Source: Streptomyces sp. NBRC 110611 (GTDB taxonomy: Bacteria > Actinomycetota > Actinomycetes > Streptomycetales > Streptomycetaceae). From it: 64,000 bases of DNA. The stretch is taken from assembly GCF_001590865.1 (NCBI RefSeq), contig NZ_BBUY01000005.1, forward strand, positions 1 to 64,000, given 5' to 3'. Made by a program: the position numbers and the translations under genes. The notes beneath the pieces are model-generated. The model searched no databases, was not told the origin of the DNA, and worked only from the letters and a program-made list of their open reading frames with translations. Shown piece after piece: positions 45,486-53,874 of the stretch (its first letter is position 1; each line of letters begins with the position of its first letter).

Positions 45486-46469
45486 CTACTGCTCCTGCTC
45501 CGGCGGCTGTTGAGCCTCGGACTTCTGGGTCTCTTCGGCCTCCTGCGGTTTCTGGACTGCCTGCGGTTTCCGGGCTGCCCGGGGTTGTTGCGGCTGAGGC
45601 CGCCGGTGTTCTCTGCCCCACTCCACCGGGGGTGTGGGAGGAAGCCGGTGGGACGGCATGGTCGGCGGTGGTCCCGGAGGCTGTTGCTGCCGGGGCTCCG
45701 GCGCGGGGGTTCGCGGTAGCTCCTCGGTCGGCGGCGGTTCCTCGGCCGGAGGCGGCTCGGTGACCGGCAAGGGCGTGGTCGGGGTGTCGTCCTCGTGATA
45801 CCGCGTAGTCGCGTCGTAGGGGTCGTCGTATACGTAGCGCCGGCCGTAACGGCCGTTGTCGTACGGCCGCTCACCATAGCCGCGATGGCCATACCCACGA
45901 TCGCCGTAACCACGGCCGTCATAACCCCCATGCCCATAAGCCCGGTCGTCGTAGCCCCCGTCGTATCCCCGCTCGTAGCCCCCGTCGTCGTAGCCCCGGT
46001 CGTAGGGTCCCTGGTGGTGGAGGCGGTCGTAGTGGCGATCGTCTCCGCGGCCGTATGCCCGGCGGTTGTGGCCCCGCATGATCAGAGCGCCGAGCAGCAT
46101 CAGCGCGCCCCCGCCCAGCGCGCTGCCCACGCCGATACCCAGCCCGCGGGTGCCGGCCGTCAGCTCGCCCGCGGCCTGCCCCTGGCGGACCATCCACAGG
46201 ATCGTGAAGCCGAAGACGACCAGCCCGGCGAGGGTGACCGTCAGCCGGGAGCGCAGAGCGATGCCGATCAGCGTGAGCAGCGCGGCGAAGGCCATGGGGA
46301 GGAGGATCGAGCCGAAGAGCGCGGCCGCGTTGTCGGTGATGCCGTTGAACAGGTCCTCGATCCGTACATCGCTGCCGTGACGGCCGTCGTACCAGGGACG
46401 GAAGGGGCTCCAGACGGCGGCCGTCGCTCCGACGAGGGCGACCAGGGACCCGAGAACGTTGCGCACCAC
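45486..46469 (-). CDS. Membrane protein with Tyr/Gly/Asp-rich tail
   Basis: This 327-residue protein has four hydrophobic segments (about 5-21, 55-77, 82-100, 118-140). The tail consists of about 75 residues built from G-Y-D/G-R-G-Y units (for example RGYGDRGYGHRGYGERPYD) and then about 100 residues rich in Pro, Gln and Glu. The repeats suggest a low-complexity, possibly condensate-forming or scaffolding cytoplasmic tail. GAGG is eight bases before GTG 46469; earlier in-frame ATGs lack a ribosome site. It is convergent with the kinase gene and divergent from a lipoprotein gene. Confidence 0.72.
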   Translation of the reverse strand: MVRNVLGSLVALVGATAAVWSPFRPWYDGRHGSDVRIEDLFNGITDNAAALFGSILLPMAFAALLTLIGIALRSRLTVTLAGLVVFGFTILWMVRQGQAAGELTAGTRGLGIGVGSALGGGALMLLGALIMRGHNRRAYGRGDDRHYDRLHHQGPYDRGYDDGGYERGYDGGYDDRAYGHGGYDGRGYGDRGYGHRGYGERPYDNGRYGRRYVYDDPYDATTRYHEDDTPTTPLPVTEPPPAEEPPPTEELPRTPAPEPRQQQPPGPPPTMPSHRLPPTPPVEWGREHRRPQPQQPRAARKPQAVQKPQEAEETQKSEAQQPPEQEQ

Positions 46470-46650
46470 GGGCGTCGCCTCGCTTCGGGTCGTTCTGCCG
46501 TCCTCCGTGACCGACGCTACGCCTGCCCGTCTGCGCTCGCTAGACAGGTACGCCCACATGAGACGCCCACGCGACTTGCTAGGGTGCCGTGCACGCGTCA
46601 ACCCACAGGGTGGCGGGGCTCAGGTTGTTTTCACGGGGGACGGTCGGACA

Positions 46651-47190
46651 ATGAAGCAGCGCACGGGCATACGTATGCGTACCGGCACCCGCAGGGGTAC
46701 GAAGGCGGCGGTCGCGGCGGGACTGGCGGTGGCCGCGGTCGCGACGGTCGGCGGCTGCTCCTTCGCGCGGCCCCGGGTCGTGGTCCCGTCCTACTACCCG
46801 CCGCCCACGCCCACGCCCACCGGCTACGGGTCGGCCCCCTCCTACGAGCCCACCTACTCGCCGTCGCCGACCCAGGAGACGTACGACCCGGACGGACGGT
46901 CGGACGTCACCGGCCGCGGCTGTGAATTCTCCAACTCGCTGCGGCAGTTCACATACACCGTGACCATCCGCAACCCGTCGTCGACCGACACCTTCTCCTA
47001 CGACATGGCCATCAACTGGATGAAGGCCCGGCCGGCCGACGGCAACGCGTACGGGCTGCACGAGCGGTCGATCGTCGTGCGCCCGGGGGACACCGAGACC
47101 TACACCGCCAAGTACACGGTCAACCAGTCCTCCATCGGGCAGTTCTGGTTCACCTGCCAGGTCACCCGGGCCCACAAGACCCGGATGTGA
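46651..47190 (+). CDS. Lipoprotein with secreted beta domain
   Basis: This 179-residue protein has the lipobox TVGGC (Cys36), then a Tyr/Pro/Ser/Thr-rich spacer and a C-terminal domain (FTYTVTIRNPSSTDTFSYDM, YTAKYTVNQSSIGQFWFTC) of an immunoglobulin-like beta type with one likely disulfide. ATG 46651 follows GGGGGA by 11 bases. The role is unknown; it is divergent from the Tyr-rich membrane protein. Confidence 0.75.
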   Translation: MKQRTGIRMRTGTRRGTKAAVAAGLAVAAVATVGGCSFARPRVVVPSYYPPPTPTPTGYGSAPSYEPTYSPSPTQETYDPDGRSDVTGRGCEFSNSLRQFTYTVTIRNPSSTDTFSYDMAINWMKARPADGNAYGLHERSIVVRPGDTETYTAKYTVNQSSIGQFWFTCQVTRAHKTRM

Positions 47191-47226
47191 GGGTTCAGCG
47201 GCACCCGGATGTGAGGGTTCAGCCGC
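47179..47226. repeat. 24-bp tandem duplication across two stop codons
   Basis: ACCCGGATGTGAGGGTTCAG plus four bases occurs twice in tandem. The first copy holds the lipoprotein stop and the second holds the stop of the convergent enoyl-CoA hydratase gene. Confidence 0.85.
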
Positions 47227-47980
47227 CCTGGTGCCGCTTCCGGGAGGCGAACAGCTCCGCCTGTCGCTCCGGGGGCAGGTTGCCCAGTGCGATGAGGTGG
47301 GGGGCGTGCGTCAGGGCCTGTGCCCTGGTGGCCTCCTTGGCCGCCCAGAGGGCGCGTACGGTGCCCTGGACCGCCTCCGTCGGCTGGGCGGCGACCACGG
47401 CGGCGCGGCGCAGCGCGACCTCGGCCGCGGCGCCCGGTGCGGTCAGCTCGGAGACCAGCCCGATCTCGTACGCGCGGCGGGCGCTGAGCCGCTCGGCCGT
47501 GCCCATCAGAGCGAGCCGGGCGGTCTCCCCCAGCGGCATCCGCTGCGCCATGAGGATGGATTCGTACGCGCTGACCATCCCGTAGGTGGTGTGCGAGTCG
47601 AAGAAGGTGGCGTTCTCGGAGGCGATGAGGAATTCGGCCTCGCCCAGGAGGTAGCAGGCGCCGCCGCAGGCCATGCCGTCGACGGCGGCGATGACCGGCT
47701 TCCACAGATCGTTGGCCTTCGGGCCGATGGCGAGCAGCGGGTCGTCGAGGGAGTAGGGCGAGGGCGGCTGGGGGACGTCGGCGGAGCGGTCGATGCCGGT
47801 GCAGAAGGCGCGGCCGCCGGCACCGGTGATCACCGCCGCCCGTACGGAGTCGTCGAAGCGGAACGCGCGCCAGGTGGCGGCGAGTTCGGCGGCGGTGTCG
47901 AGGTCGATGGCGTTGTGCCGGTCGGGCCGGTCGAGGGTGACCAGCGCGACCCCGTCCGTGATCTCCGTACGGACCGTCAT
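47219..47980 (-). CDS. Enoyl-CoA hydratase/isomerase (crotonase) family
   Basis: This 253-residue crotonase-fold protein starts VALVTLDRPDRHNAID, with GAGGRAFCTG and VDGMACGGACYL for the oxyanion hole. At the usual catalytic-Glu positions I read DSHTTYGMVSAYES rather than the typical acidic pair, so it may be an isomerase, a retro-Claisen lyase or something other than a hydratase. Its ATG overlaps the stop of the DUF35 gene (ATGA). It is the third gene of a thiolase/DUF35/crotonase unit. Confidence 0.88.
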   Translation of the reverse strand: MTVRTEITDGVALVTLDRPDRHNAIDLDTAAELAATWRAFRFDDSVRAAVITGAGGRAFCTGIDRSADVPQPPSPYSLDDPLLAIGPKANDLWKPVIAAVDGMACGGACYLLGEAEFLIASENATFFDSHTTYGMVSAYESILMAQRMPLGETARLALMGTAERLSARRAYEIGLVSELTAPGAAAEVALRRAAVVAAQPTEAVQGTVRALWAAKEATRAQALTHAPHLIALGNLPPERQAELFASRKRHQGG

Positions 47981-48480
47981 GGCCGCTCCAGGAGCCAGCG
48001 GGGTACGGTCACGCCTCCGGGCATGGGGTGGAAGACGGCTTTCACCGGGGCGCCGATGCGCAGCCGGGCCGGGTCGACGGAGTTGAGGGCGGCGTCGGCG
48101 GCTGCGACGAGGTTGCCGACGAGCCGGATCCGGGGGGCGTCGGCCAGCTCCACGACGATCGCGTTGTAGCCGGGCCGGGCGGCGTACGCGGGCAGCAGCG
48201 GCGGGTGCGGCAGGACGTAGGACCAGATGCGGCCGCGGCCGCTCATCTTCTGCCAGTGGGCGGTGAAGGACCGGCAGTGCGGGCAGCAGGGCCGGGGCGG
48301 GAAGCGGAGTTCTCCGCAGTCGCCGCAGGCCTGGACGCGCAGTTCACCGCGGGCGGCGTACGCCCAGAAGGGCTCCCCGTCGTCGTCGGGGACGGGCAGC
48401 AGCAGGCCCGAAGCGTCGGTGGCAGGCGGATTGTCAGTGGCGGGTGTCACCCTGGGTGACATGGACTCACGTGTACTCAT
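47977..48480 (-). CDS. DUF35 (Zn-ribbon/OB-fold) protein
   Basis: The 167-residue protein has a zinc ribbon (CGDCGELRFPPRPCCPHC) followed by an OB fold (GRIWSYVLPHPPLLPAY, YNAIVVEL). DUF35 proteins partner thiolase-like Ltp proteins or MaoC hydratases as acyl-CoA-binding subunits. It lies nine bases after the thiolase-like gene, with GAGG overlapping that stop, and is joined to the crotonase gene by ATGA, so an enzyme complex is likely. Confidence 0.9.
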   Translation of the reverse strand: MSTRESMSPRVTPATDNPPATDASGLLLPVPDDDGEPFWAYAARGELRVQACGDCGELRFPPRPCCPHCRSFTAHWQKMSGRGRIWSYVLPHPPLLPAYAARPGYNAIVVELADAPRIRLVGNLVAAADAALNSVDPARLRIGAPVKAVFHPMPGGVTVPRWLLERP

Positions 48481-48489
48481 CGTCGCGCC

Positions 48490-49641
48490 TCAACTCCTCA
48501 GCAGCAGGGCCGAGGTGGGGACGCCCTCGCCCGCGGTGACCAGGCAGGTGGTAGCGCCGGGGACCTGCGCGGTGCTGGTGCCGCGCAGCTGTTTGACGCC
48601 CTCGGTGATCAGGTTGAAACCGTGCACGTATGCCTCGGAGAGGCCTCCGCCGCCGGTGTTGAGGGGGAGCCGGCCGCCGATTTCCAGCGCGCCGCCCTCG
48701 GTGAAGGCCGCGCCTTCGCCGCGCCCGCAGAAGCCGTAGCCCTCCAGCGAGAGGGGGATCAGGGGGGTGAACGCGTCATAGATCTGGGCCACATCGACGT
48801 CCTGCGGTCCGAGGTCGGCGCCCTTCCACAGGTGCCGGGCGGCGGTCCAGCCGGGGCCGGTGAGCGGGTCGTCGTTCCAGTAGTTGACCATGCCGTGGTG
48901 CTGGGCCGGCAGCCCCTGCGCGGCGGAGTGGAGGTAGACGGGCCGGTGGCGGCAGTCGCGGGCCCGCTCGGCGGAGACCACCACACAGGCCAGTGCGCCG
49001 TCCGTTTCCAGGCAGTTGTCGAAGAGGCAGAGCGGTTCGCTGATCCAGCGGGCGGTCATGTACATCTCGCGGGTCAGCGGGCGCTCGTACATCATCGCGG
49101 CCGGGTTCTGGTTGGCGCGGTTACGGCAGGCCAGCGCGACGTTGAAGAAGTGGTCGCGGGTGGCGCCGTATTCGTGCATATAGCGGCGGGCCAGCATGCC
49201 GATCTCGTCGGCCGGGCGCAGCAGGCCGAAGGGCCGGGTCCACTGCGCCGGTGTCGGCATCTGCACCCGGGTGTTCTTCCAGGGCCGCGGTCCCGAACCG
49301 CGTTTGCGGGACCGCCAGGCGACGCCGACGCCGGCCTGGCCGGTGGCGATGGCCGCGGCCAGGTGGGCCACCGTCGCGCAGGAACCCCCGCCGCCGTAGC
49401 CGACCTTGGAGAAGTGGGTGACATCCCCGGCACCGATGGCCTTGGCGATCTCGACCTCGTCGGTCTCCTCCATGGTGTAGGAGGCGAAGGCGTCCACCTC
49501 CGAGGGGACGATCCCGGCGTCGTCCAGCGCCGCGACGATGGCCCGGCAGGCGAGGGTCTTCTCGGACTCCGGAAGGCGTTTGGCGAACGGAGTCTGCCCG
49601 ATGCCGGCTATCGCCGTAGCGTCCTTGAGGGTCGCCCCCAT
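48490..49641 (-). CDS. Thiolase-like lipid-transfer protein with Cys
   Basis: The 383-residue thiolase-fold protein has Cys88 in GGGGSCATVAH at the nucleophile position and NTGGGGLSEAYVHG near the end. It is closer to Ltp-type (SCP2) members than to FadA. It may thiolyse or cleave a CoA-bound side-chain intermediate with its DUF35 partner. GGAGG precedes the ATG. The palindromic operator lies in the shared promoter region with the divergent CoA ligase. Confidence 0.9.
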   Translation of the reverse strand: MGATLKDATAIAGIGQTPFAKRLPESEKTLACRAIVAALDDAGIVPSEVDAFASYTMEETDEVEIAKAIGAGDVTHFSKVGYGGGGSCATVAHLAAAIATGQAGVGVAWRSRKRGSGPRPWKNTRVQMPTPAQWTRPFGLLRPADEIGMLARRYMHEYGATRDHFFNVALACRNRANQNPAAMMYERPLTREMYMTARWISEPLCLFDNCLETDGALACVVVSAERARDCRHRPVYLHSAAQGLPAQHHGMVNYWNDDPLTGPGWTAARHLWKGADLGPQDVDVAQIYDAFTPLIPLSLEGYGFCGRGEGAAFTEGGALEIGGRLPLNTGGGGLSEAYVHGFNLITEGVKQLRGTSTAQVPGATTCLVTAGEGVPTSALLLRS

Positions 49642-49695
49642 CGCCGCCTCCGTGGTCGTCCACCCGTACTGACAGCGCAGGAGGCTACCGTTAAT

Positions 49696-49710
49696 CTGAC
49701 ACTCAGTCAG
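49696..49710. promoter_or_regulatory. Palindromic operator between divergent genes
   Basis: CTGACACTCAGTCAG: arms CTGAC/GTCAG perfect, inner bases differ from consensus. It lies between the thiolase-like gene and the CoA ligase gene, so it can control both. Confidence 0.6.
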
Positions 49711-49744
49711 CTATTCCGGTCAGGCCTTCGACAGGAGGCGGGCG

Positions 49745-51334
49745 ATGCGCAAAGACGCAGACAACGCACACGACATGGATGCGCGGGCGGATCTGCGGTA
49801 CGGCACCCTCCCCGGGCTGCTGCGCACGGCCGCCCGGCGGTACGGCGCCCGGGAGGCCGTGGCCGAGGGCCGTACCCGCATCTCGTACGCCGAGCTGGGC
49901 GAGCGGGTGGAGCGGGCGGCGGCCGCCTGCATCGCCTCCGGTGTCATGCCCGGCGACCGGGTCGCCGTCTGGGCTCCCAACACCCTCGACTGGATCGTCT
50001 CCGCCCTCGGCGCGGTGACCGCGGGTGCCGTCCTCGTCCCCGTCAACACCCGCTTCAAGGCCACCGAAGCCGCCTACGTCCTCCACCGCACCCGCACCCG
50101 CCTGCTCTTCGTCACCGGCACCTTCCTCGGCACCTCGTACGTCGCCGCGCTCCGCCGCGTCCGGAGCCGGCTACCGGCCCTGGAACAGGTGGTGGTGCTG
50201 TCGGACAGCGCCCCCGAGGGGTGCCGCACGTGGAAGGAGTTCCTGGCCGGCGGCGACCGCGTCACTGGCGAGGAGGTGTGGCGGCGCGCCGGCTCGGTGG
50301 TGTCCGCCGCCCCGTCCGACATCATCTTCACCTCGGGCACGACAGGCCGCCCCAAGGGCGCGGTCATCACCCATGCGCAGACCCTGCGCTGCTACGGCGT
50401 ATGGAGCGAGCTGGCGGGGCTGCGGGAAGACGACCGCTATCTGATCGTGAACCCGTTCTTCCACACGTTCGGCTACAAGGCGGGCATCATCGCGTGCCTG
50501 TTGCGGGGCACGGTGATGGTGCCGCAGCCGGTGTCCGGCGTGGACACGGTGCTGGCGAACCTCGCCGCCGAACGGATCTCGGTACTGCCGGGCCCGCCCG
50601 CCCTGCTCCAGTCCCTCCTCGACCATCCGGCGCGTTCCGCCCAGGACATGAGCGCGCTGCGGCTGGTGGTCACGGGCGCCGCGGCGGTACCGCTCGAACT
50701 CGTGGAACGGCTGCGTACGGAGCTGGGCGTGCGGACGGTCCTGACGGCGTACGGCCTCTCCGAAGCAACCGGTCTCGTGACGATGTGCCGCCGCGACGAC
50801 ACTCCGGAGACCATCGCCGCGACCTCCGGACGCGCCATCCCGGGCACCGAGGTGCGGGTCCTCGCCGCACCGGGCGAACCCGGCGAGGTACTGGTGCGCG
50901 GCCACCACGTGATGCGCGGCTACTTCGAGGCCCCGGAGGAGACGGCGAAGGTCCTCGACGCCTGGGGCTGGCTGCACACCGGGGACATCGGCGTGCTCGA
51001 CACGGCCGGGAACCTCCGGATCACCGACCGCGTCAAGGACATGTTCATCGTCGGCGGCTTCAACGCCTACCCCGCCGAGATAGAGCAACTCCTCGGCCGC
51101 CACCCGGACATCGTCGAGGTCGCCGTCATCGGCATACCCGACCGCCGCCTCGGCGAGGTCGGCAAGGCCTATGCGGTACGCCGCGCCGGCTCCTCCCTCA
51201 CCGCCGACGACCTGATCGCCTGGGCCCGCCGCGAGATGGCCAACTACAAGGTCCCCCGTGAGGTCGCCTTCGTCCCCGAACTGCCACGCAACGCCGCCGG
51301 CAAGGTCCTCAAGACAAAACTGCGACCGGCCTAG
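49745..51334 (+). CDS. Acyl-CoA ligase, FadD3-like
   Basis: This 529-residue AMP-forming ligase activates a carboxylic acid with ATP and CoA. Motifs: IIFTSGTTGRPKGAVITH, YGLSEATG, GWLHTGDIG, and the C-terminal catalytic Lys in RNAAGKVLKTKL. NPFFHTFGYKAGI and the overall pattern are those of the FadD3/cyclohexanecarboxylate group. AGGAGG precedes the ATG by seven bases. The palindromic operator lies in its promoter. Repeat copy C follows. Confidence 0.92.
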   Translation: MRKDADNAHDMDARADLRYGTLPGLLRTAARRYGAREAVAEGRTRISYAELGERVERAAAACIASGVMPGDRVAVWAPNTLDWIVSALGAVTAGAVLVPVNTRFKATEAAYVLHRTRTRLLFVTGTFLGTSYVAALRRVRSRLPALEQVVVLSDSAPEGCRTWKEFLAGGDRVTGEEVWRRAGSVVSAAPSDIIFTSGTTGRPKGAVITHAQTLRCYGVWSELAGLREDDRYLIVNPFFHTFGYKAGIIACLLRGTVMVPQPVSGVDTVLANLAAERISVLPGPPALLQSLLDHPARSAQDMSALRLVVTGAAAVPLELVERLRTELGVRTVLTAYGLSEATGLVTMCRRDDTPETIAATSGRAIPGTEVRVLAAPGEPGEVLVRGHHVMRGYFEAPEETAKVLDAWGWLHTGDIGVLDTAGNLRITDRVKDMFIVGGFNAYPAEIEQLLGRHPDIVEVAVIGIPDRRLGEVGKAYAVRRAGSSLTADDLIAWARREMANYKVPREVAFVPELPRNAAGKVLKTKLRPA

Positions 51335-51370
51335 CCGAACCACTGGGCCCACTACCCGCAGACAATCACT

Positions 51371-51537
51371 GACGTACGCCCCCACCAGCCCTTTCCACCC
51401 ACCCACGGGAGGGGCCGGACCGCAGGACGAAGTCCGGAGGGCCGGACCCGTGACGTACAGCCCCGCGCAGCGGCAACAGCCCGCCGCAGGCGCCACGGCG
51501 GGACGGCCGACAACGTGGGAAGTCAGCCAAGCGCAGC
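51371..51537 (+). repeat. Structured intergenic repeat, copy C
   Basis: This third copy lies between convergent CoA ligase genes. Its end reads into the last codons of the minus-strand ligase (51523). The hairpin at 51411-51449 has a GGAC/GTCC tip and base pairs that differ from copies A and B but remain paired. Confidence 0.87.
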
Positions 51538-53139
51538 GAACCGCCTACGCAACACACCCTTCAGCACCTTGTTCAGCGGCCCCCCGCGCGGCAGCTCGTC
51601 GACGGTCTCCAGCTGCTCCGGCAGCTTCTGGACCATCAGCCCGGCCGCCCGCAGATGCGCGGTCAGCGCCCCCAGCGTCAGCGGCGGGTCGGCAGCCGGA
51701 TCGACGGGCCTGACCACCGCGCACACCCGCTCCCCCCGCTCGCGGTCCGGCAGGCCGATCACCGCCGCCTCGGCGACGGCCGGATGGGTGTGCAGCAGGT
51801 CCTCGATCTCCTGCGCCGAGATGTTCTCACCCTTGCGGATGATGATGTCCTTGAGCCGTCCGGTGAGCACCAGATGCCCGTCCGGGCGGATCCGCCCCAG
51901 GTCACCGGTGTGGAAGTACCCGTGGGCGTCGAACGCCGCGGCGGTCAGCGCCGGATCGGTGTACCGCCGGAAGAGCATCCGGCCCTTGAGCGTCACCTCC
52001 CCCGCCTCCCCCGTCGCGGCCTCGCTCCCGTCCGGCCGGGCGATCCGTATCTCCGCGCCCACGACCGGGCGGCCCACCGTGTGCGCCAGCTGCTCGTCGC
52101 TGTCGTACGGCGTCCCCATCGCGATCATCGGGCACTCGGTCATCCCGTATCCGTGCACGAGCGCGCACTCCAGCTCCCGCCCGGCCGCCGCGTACAGCTC
52201 CGGCGGCAACGGCGCCCCGCCGCCCGACAGCAGCCGCAGCGAGGGAATCAGCGGCCCGGCCGGCCCGGCCCCCTCCGGCCGCTGCCCCCGACGGCGCCGC
52301 GACTCATCGAGGAACGCCTGGTAGAAGGCGGTACTGCCACCGGCCATGGTGACGCCCCGCCGCCGGTAGACGTCCGCCGCCCGGCCGGGCTCGAAGCTGT
52401 CCAGGATGACCGCGGGAAAGCCGCTGACCAGCATGGCGATGACGTAATCCGGGCCGGCGATATGCGCGTACGGGAAGGCGATCGAGCCGACGTCCCGCGC
52501 GGACATCCCGAGCGCCGTGGCCAGCCCGACCCCGCCGGCGATCAGCGTGGCGTCGGTGTGCTCCACACCCTTGGGCGACGCGGTCGTCCCGGAGGTGTGG
52601 TAGATCCAGGTCGTCGCCTCGTCGACGCCGGACACGCGCCTTCCCCCGCCGGGCGACGCGCCGGGCGACGCATCGGGCAGCCCGGCCGGATCCCCCCTCG
52701 GCAAACCGCCCGCGACCGAGACCACCCGCACCCCGTCCCCGTCCCCGCACCCCGCCACCTCCCGCACCATCGCGGTGTGGTCGAACCCCCGCCATACGCC
52801 TGGTACGAGGACGTACTCCGCCCCCGACGCGGCCAGGATGAAGCCGACTTCGCGCTCCCGGTGCTGGGTGATGACGGGTATCTGTACGGCCCCGAGCCGG
52901 GCCAGCGCCAGCGAGGCGACCACCGTCCCGATCCGGGTCGGCAGCTGCCAGGCCACGCGTGTCCCGGCCCCGATCCCCAGGGCACGCAACCCCGCCGCCG
53001 CCCGCAGCGCCTCGTCCCGCATCCCGTCGAACGTGATGCTCCGCCCGTCCCCGTCGAAGAACATGGGCTCCCCGCGCGAGGCCCGGGCCCGGTACTCGAC
53101 CAGCTCCCAGAGTGTGCGGATACGAGCGGGTTCGAACAC
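51523..53139 (-). CDS. Acyl-CoA ligase (AMP-forming), second
   Basis: This 538-residue adenylate-forming enzyme has WIYHTSGTTASPKGVEHTD, VHGYGMTECPM, GYFHTGDLGRI and LPRGGPLNKVLKG for the final Lys. A Pro/Gly/Ser-rich insert lies near 145-175. It resembles cyclohexanecarboxylate-CoA ligases. AGGAGG is seven bases before GTG 53139. The C-terminus (RFAALG) is encoded by the edge of repeat copy C. The palindromic operator is 91 bases upstream. Confidence 0.9.
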   Translation of the reverse strand: MFEPARIRTLWELVEYRARASRGEPMFFDGDGRSITFDGMRDEALRAAAGLRALGIGAGTRVAWQLPTRIGTVVASLALARLGAVQIPVITQHREREVGFILAASGAEYVLVPGVWRGFDHTAMVREVAGCGDGDGVRVVSVAGGLPRGDPAGLPDASPGASPGGGRRVSGVDEATTWIYHTSGTTASPKGVEHTDATLIAGGVGLATALGMSARDVGSIAFPYAHIAGPDYVIAMLVSGFPAVILDSFEPGRAADVYRRRGVTMAGGSTAFYQAFLDESRRRRGQRPEGAGPAGPLIPSLRLLSGGGAPLPPELYAAAGRELECALVHGYGMTECPMIAMGTPYDSDEQLAHTVGRPVVGAEIRIARPDGSEAATGEAGEVTLKGRMLFRRYTDPALTAAAFDAHGYFHTGDLGRIRPDGHLVLTGRLKDIIIRKGENISAQEIEDLLHTHPAVAEAAVIGLPDRERGERVCAVVRPVDPAADPPLTLGALTAHLRAAGLMVQKLPEQLETVDELPRGGPLNKVLKGVLRRRFAALG

Positions 53140-53229
53140 GGCGCGCCTCCTGACTGCGGGGCGGAGCGGGGGCGAGCGTGCCTCATGACGCCGCCAGCCC
53201 TGCAATGCACTGCCCTGCAATGCCTGCAA

Positions 53230-53244
53230 CTGACGATACGTCAG
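53230..53244. promoter_or_regulatory. Palindromic operator, perfect
   Basis: CTGACGATACGTCAG has perfect arms. It is upstream of the second acyl-CoA ligase and 37 bases downstream of the secreted DNHxP gene stop. Confidence 0.75.
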
Positions 53245-53281
53245 ATCACTGAGCACCGTCAGGAAGCTTGCGCAGGATCCG

Positions 53282-53503
53282 TCAGGGCATGTGGTTGTCC
53301 ACAGGCACCAGCGGCGCGTGGTTGTCCATAGCCCTCAGCGGAGCGTGGTTGTCCAGCGGTATCACCGGCGCGTGGTTGTCCCATATCGCCACGGAGTGGG
53401 GCCGGCCGGGCGCGTGACCGGCAGCCGCGGCGGGCAGCGCGACGGCGCCGAGCGCGAGCAGCGCGATACCGGTGGCCACAAAGCTCTTACGTGTGCGGGT
53501 CAT
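53282..53503 (-). CDS. Secreted DNHxP-repeat peptide, AfsS-like repeats
   Basis: This 73-residue protein has a clean signal peptide (MTRTRKSFVATGIALLALGA, cleavage near AAA, residue 28). The mature part of about 45 residues contains DNHAP at 42-46, 51-55 and 60-64 and ends with DNHMP at 69-73, a strict 9-residue period. AGGAG is five bases before ATG 53503; the frame upstream of this has no ribosome site. The DNHxP core is the same as in the AfsS-like protein encoded next to it, but this one appears exported. I know of no described family; a signalling peptide, metal chelator or surface protein are all possible. Confidence 0.8.
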   Translation of the reverse strand: MTRTRKSFVATGIALLALGAVALPAAAAGHAPGRPHSVAIWDNHAPVIPLDNHAPLRAMDNHAPLVPVDNHMP

Positions 53504-53874
53504 TCCAACTCCTAGGCAAGCGGGACAGTTGACAGTTACGACAGTGGACAGTTGCCGCTCTCGGGACAACTCCCGTGACAACTGCTGTTCCTGAGACAAC
53601 GTAGCGGCGCGTGAAGGCAGATATTCGAAACATCGCGAAAAAGAAACAAATATCGCTAGTTACACGCTGATCGGGCCGCGAAATACGCCGCAGGGACCGG
53701 CTCTCGACAGCATCCCCTCCGTGCCGTCGAAGCCGGCCCCTGCGATCCCCCGAACACACCCCCGTTCCCCCGGTTCCCCCCGTCTTCCCCCGATTCCCCC
53801 CGATTCCCCCGTTGCTTCGATGGGCCCTGCCCCCCTTGCTCCCCTGCCCGGGCCCGTGGGCGAACCGACCGGTG
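53504..53874. other. 371-bp intergenic region
   Basis: It holds repeated GACAGT/GACAACT words (53525-53598), an A/T-rich patch (53610-53665) likely to be the promoter of the secreted-peptide gene, and a C-rich tract at 53759-53810. I see no gene. Confidence 0.55.
53759..53810 (-). repeat. G-tract repeat on minus strand
   Basis: On the minus strand there are six runs of 5-6 G separated by AATC, AAGAC and AACC. It is a strong G-quadruplex candidate just downstream of the AfsS-like gene. Confidence 0.65.

Noticed and set aside
45795..46925. Val/Ala-rich plus-strand frame
   Set aside because: Antisense shadow of the Tyr/Gly repeat region of the membrane protein at 45486.
53290..53302. DnaA box TTGTCCACA
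   Set aside because: It is produced by the codons of the terminal DNHMP unit, so it is likely a coding coincidence.
53282..53400. CRISPR-like array: repeated GTGGTTGTCC every 27 bp
   Set aside because: The repeat is the coding sequence of DNHxP units in a small gene; there are no variable spacers and no cas genes.
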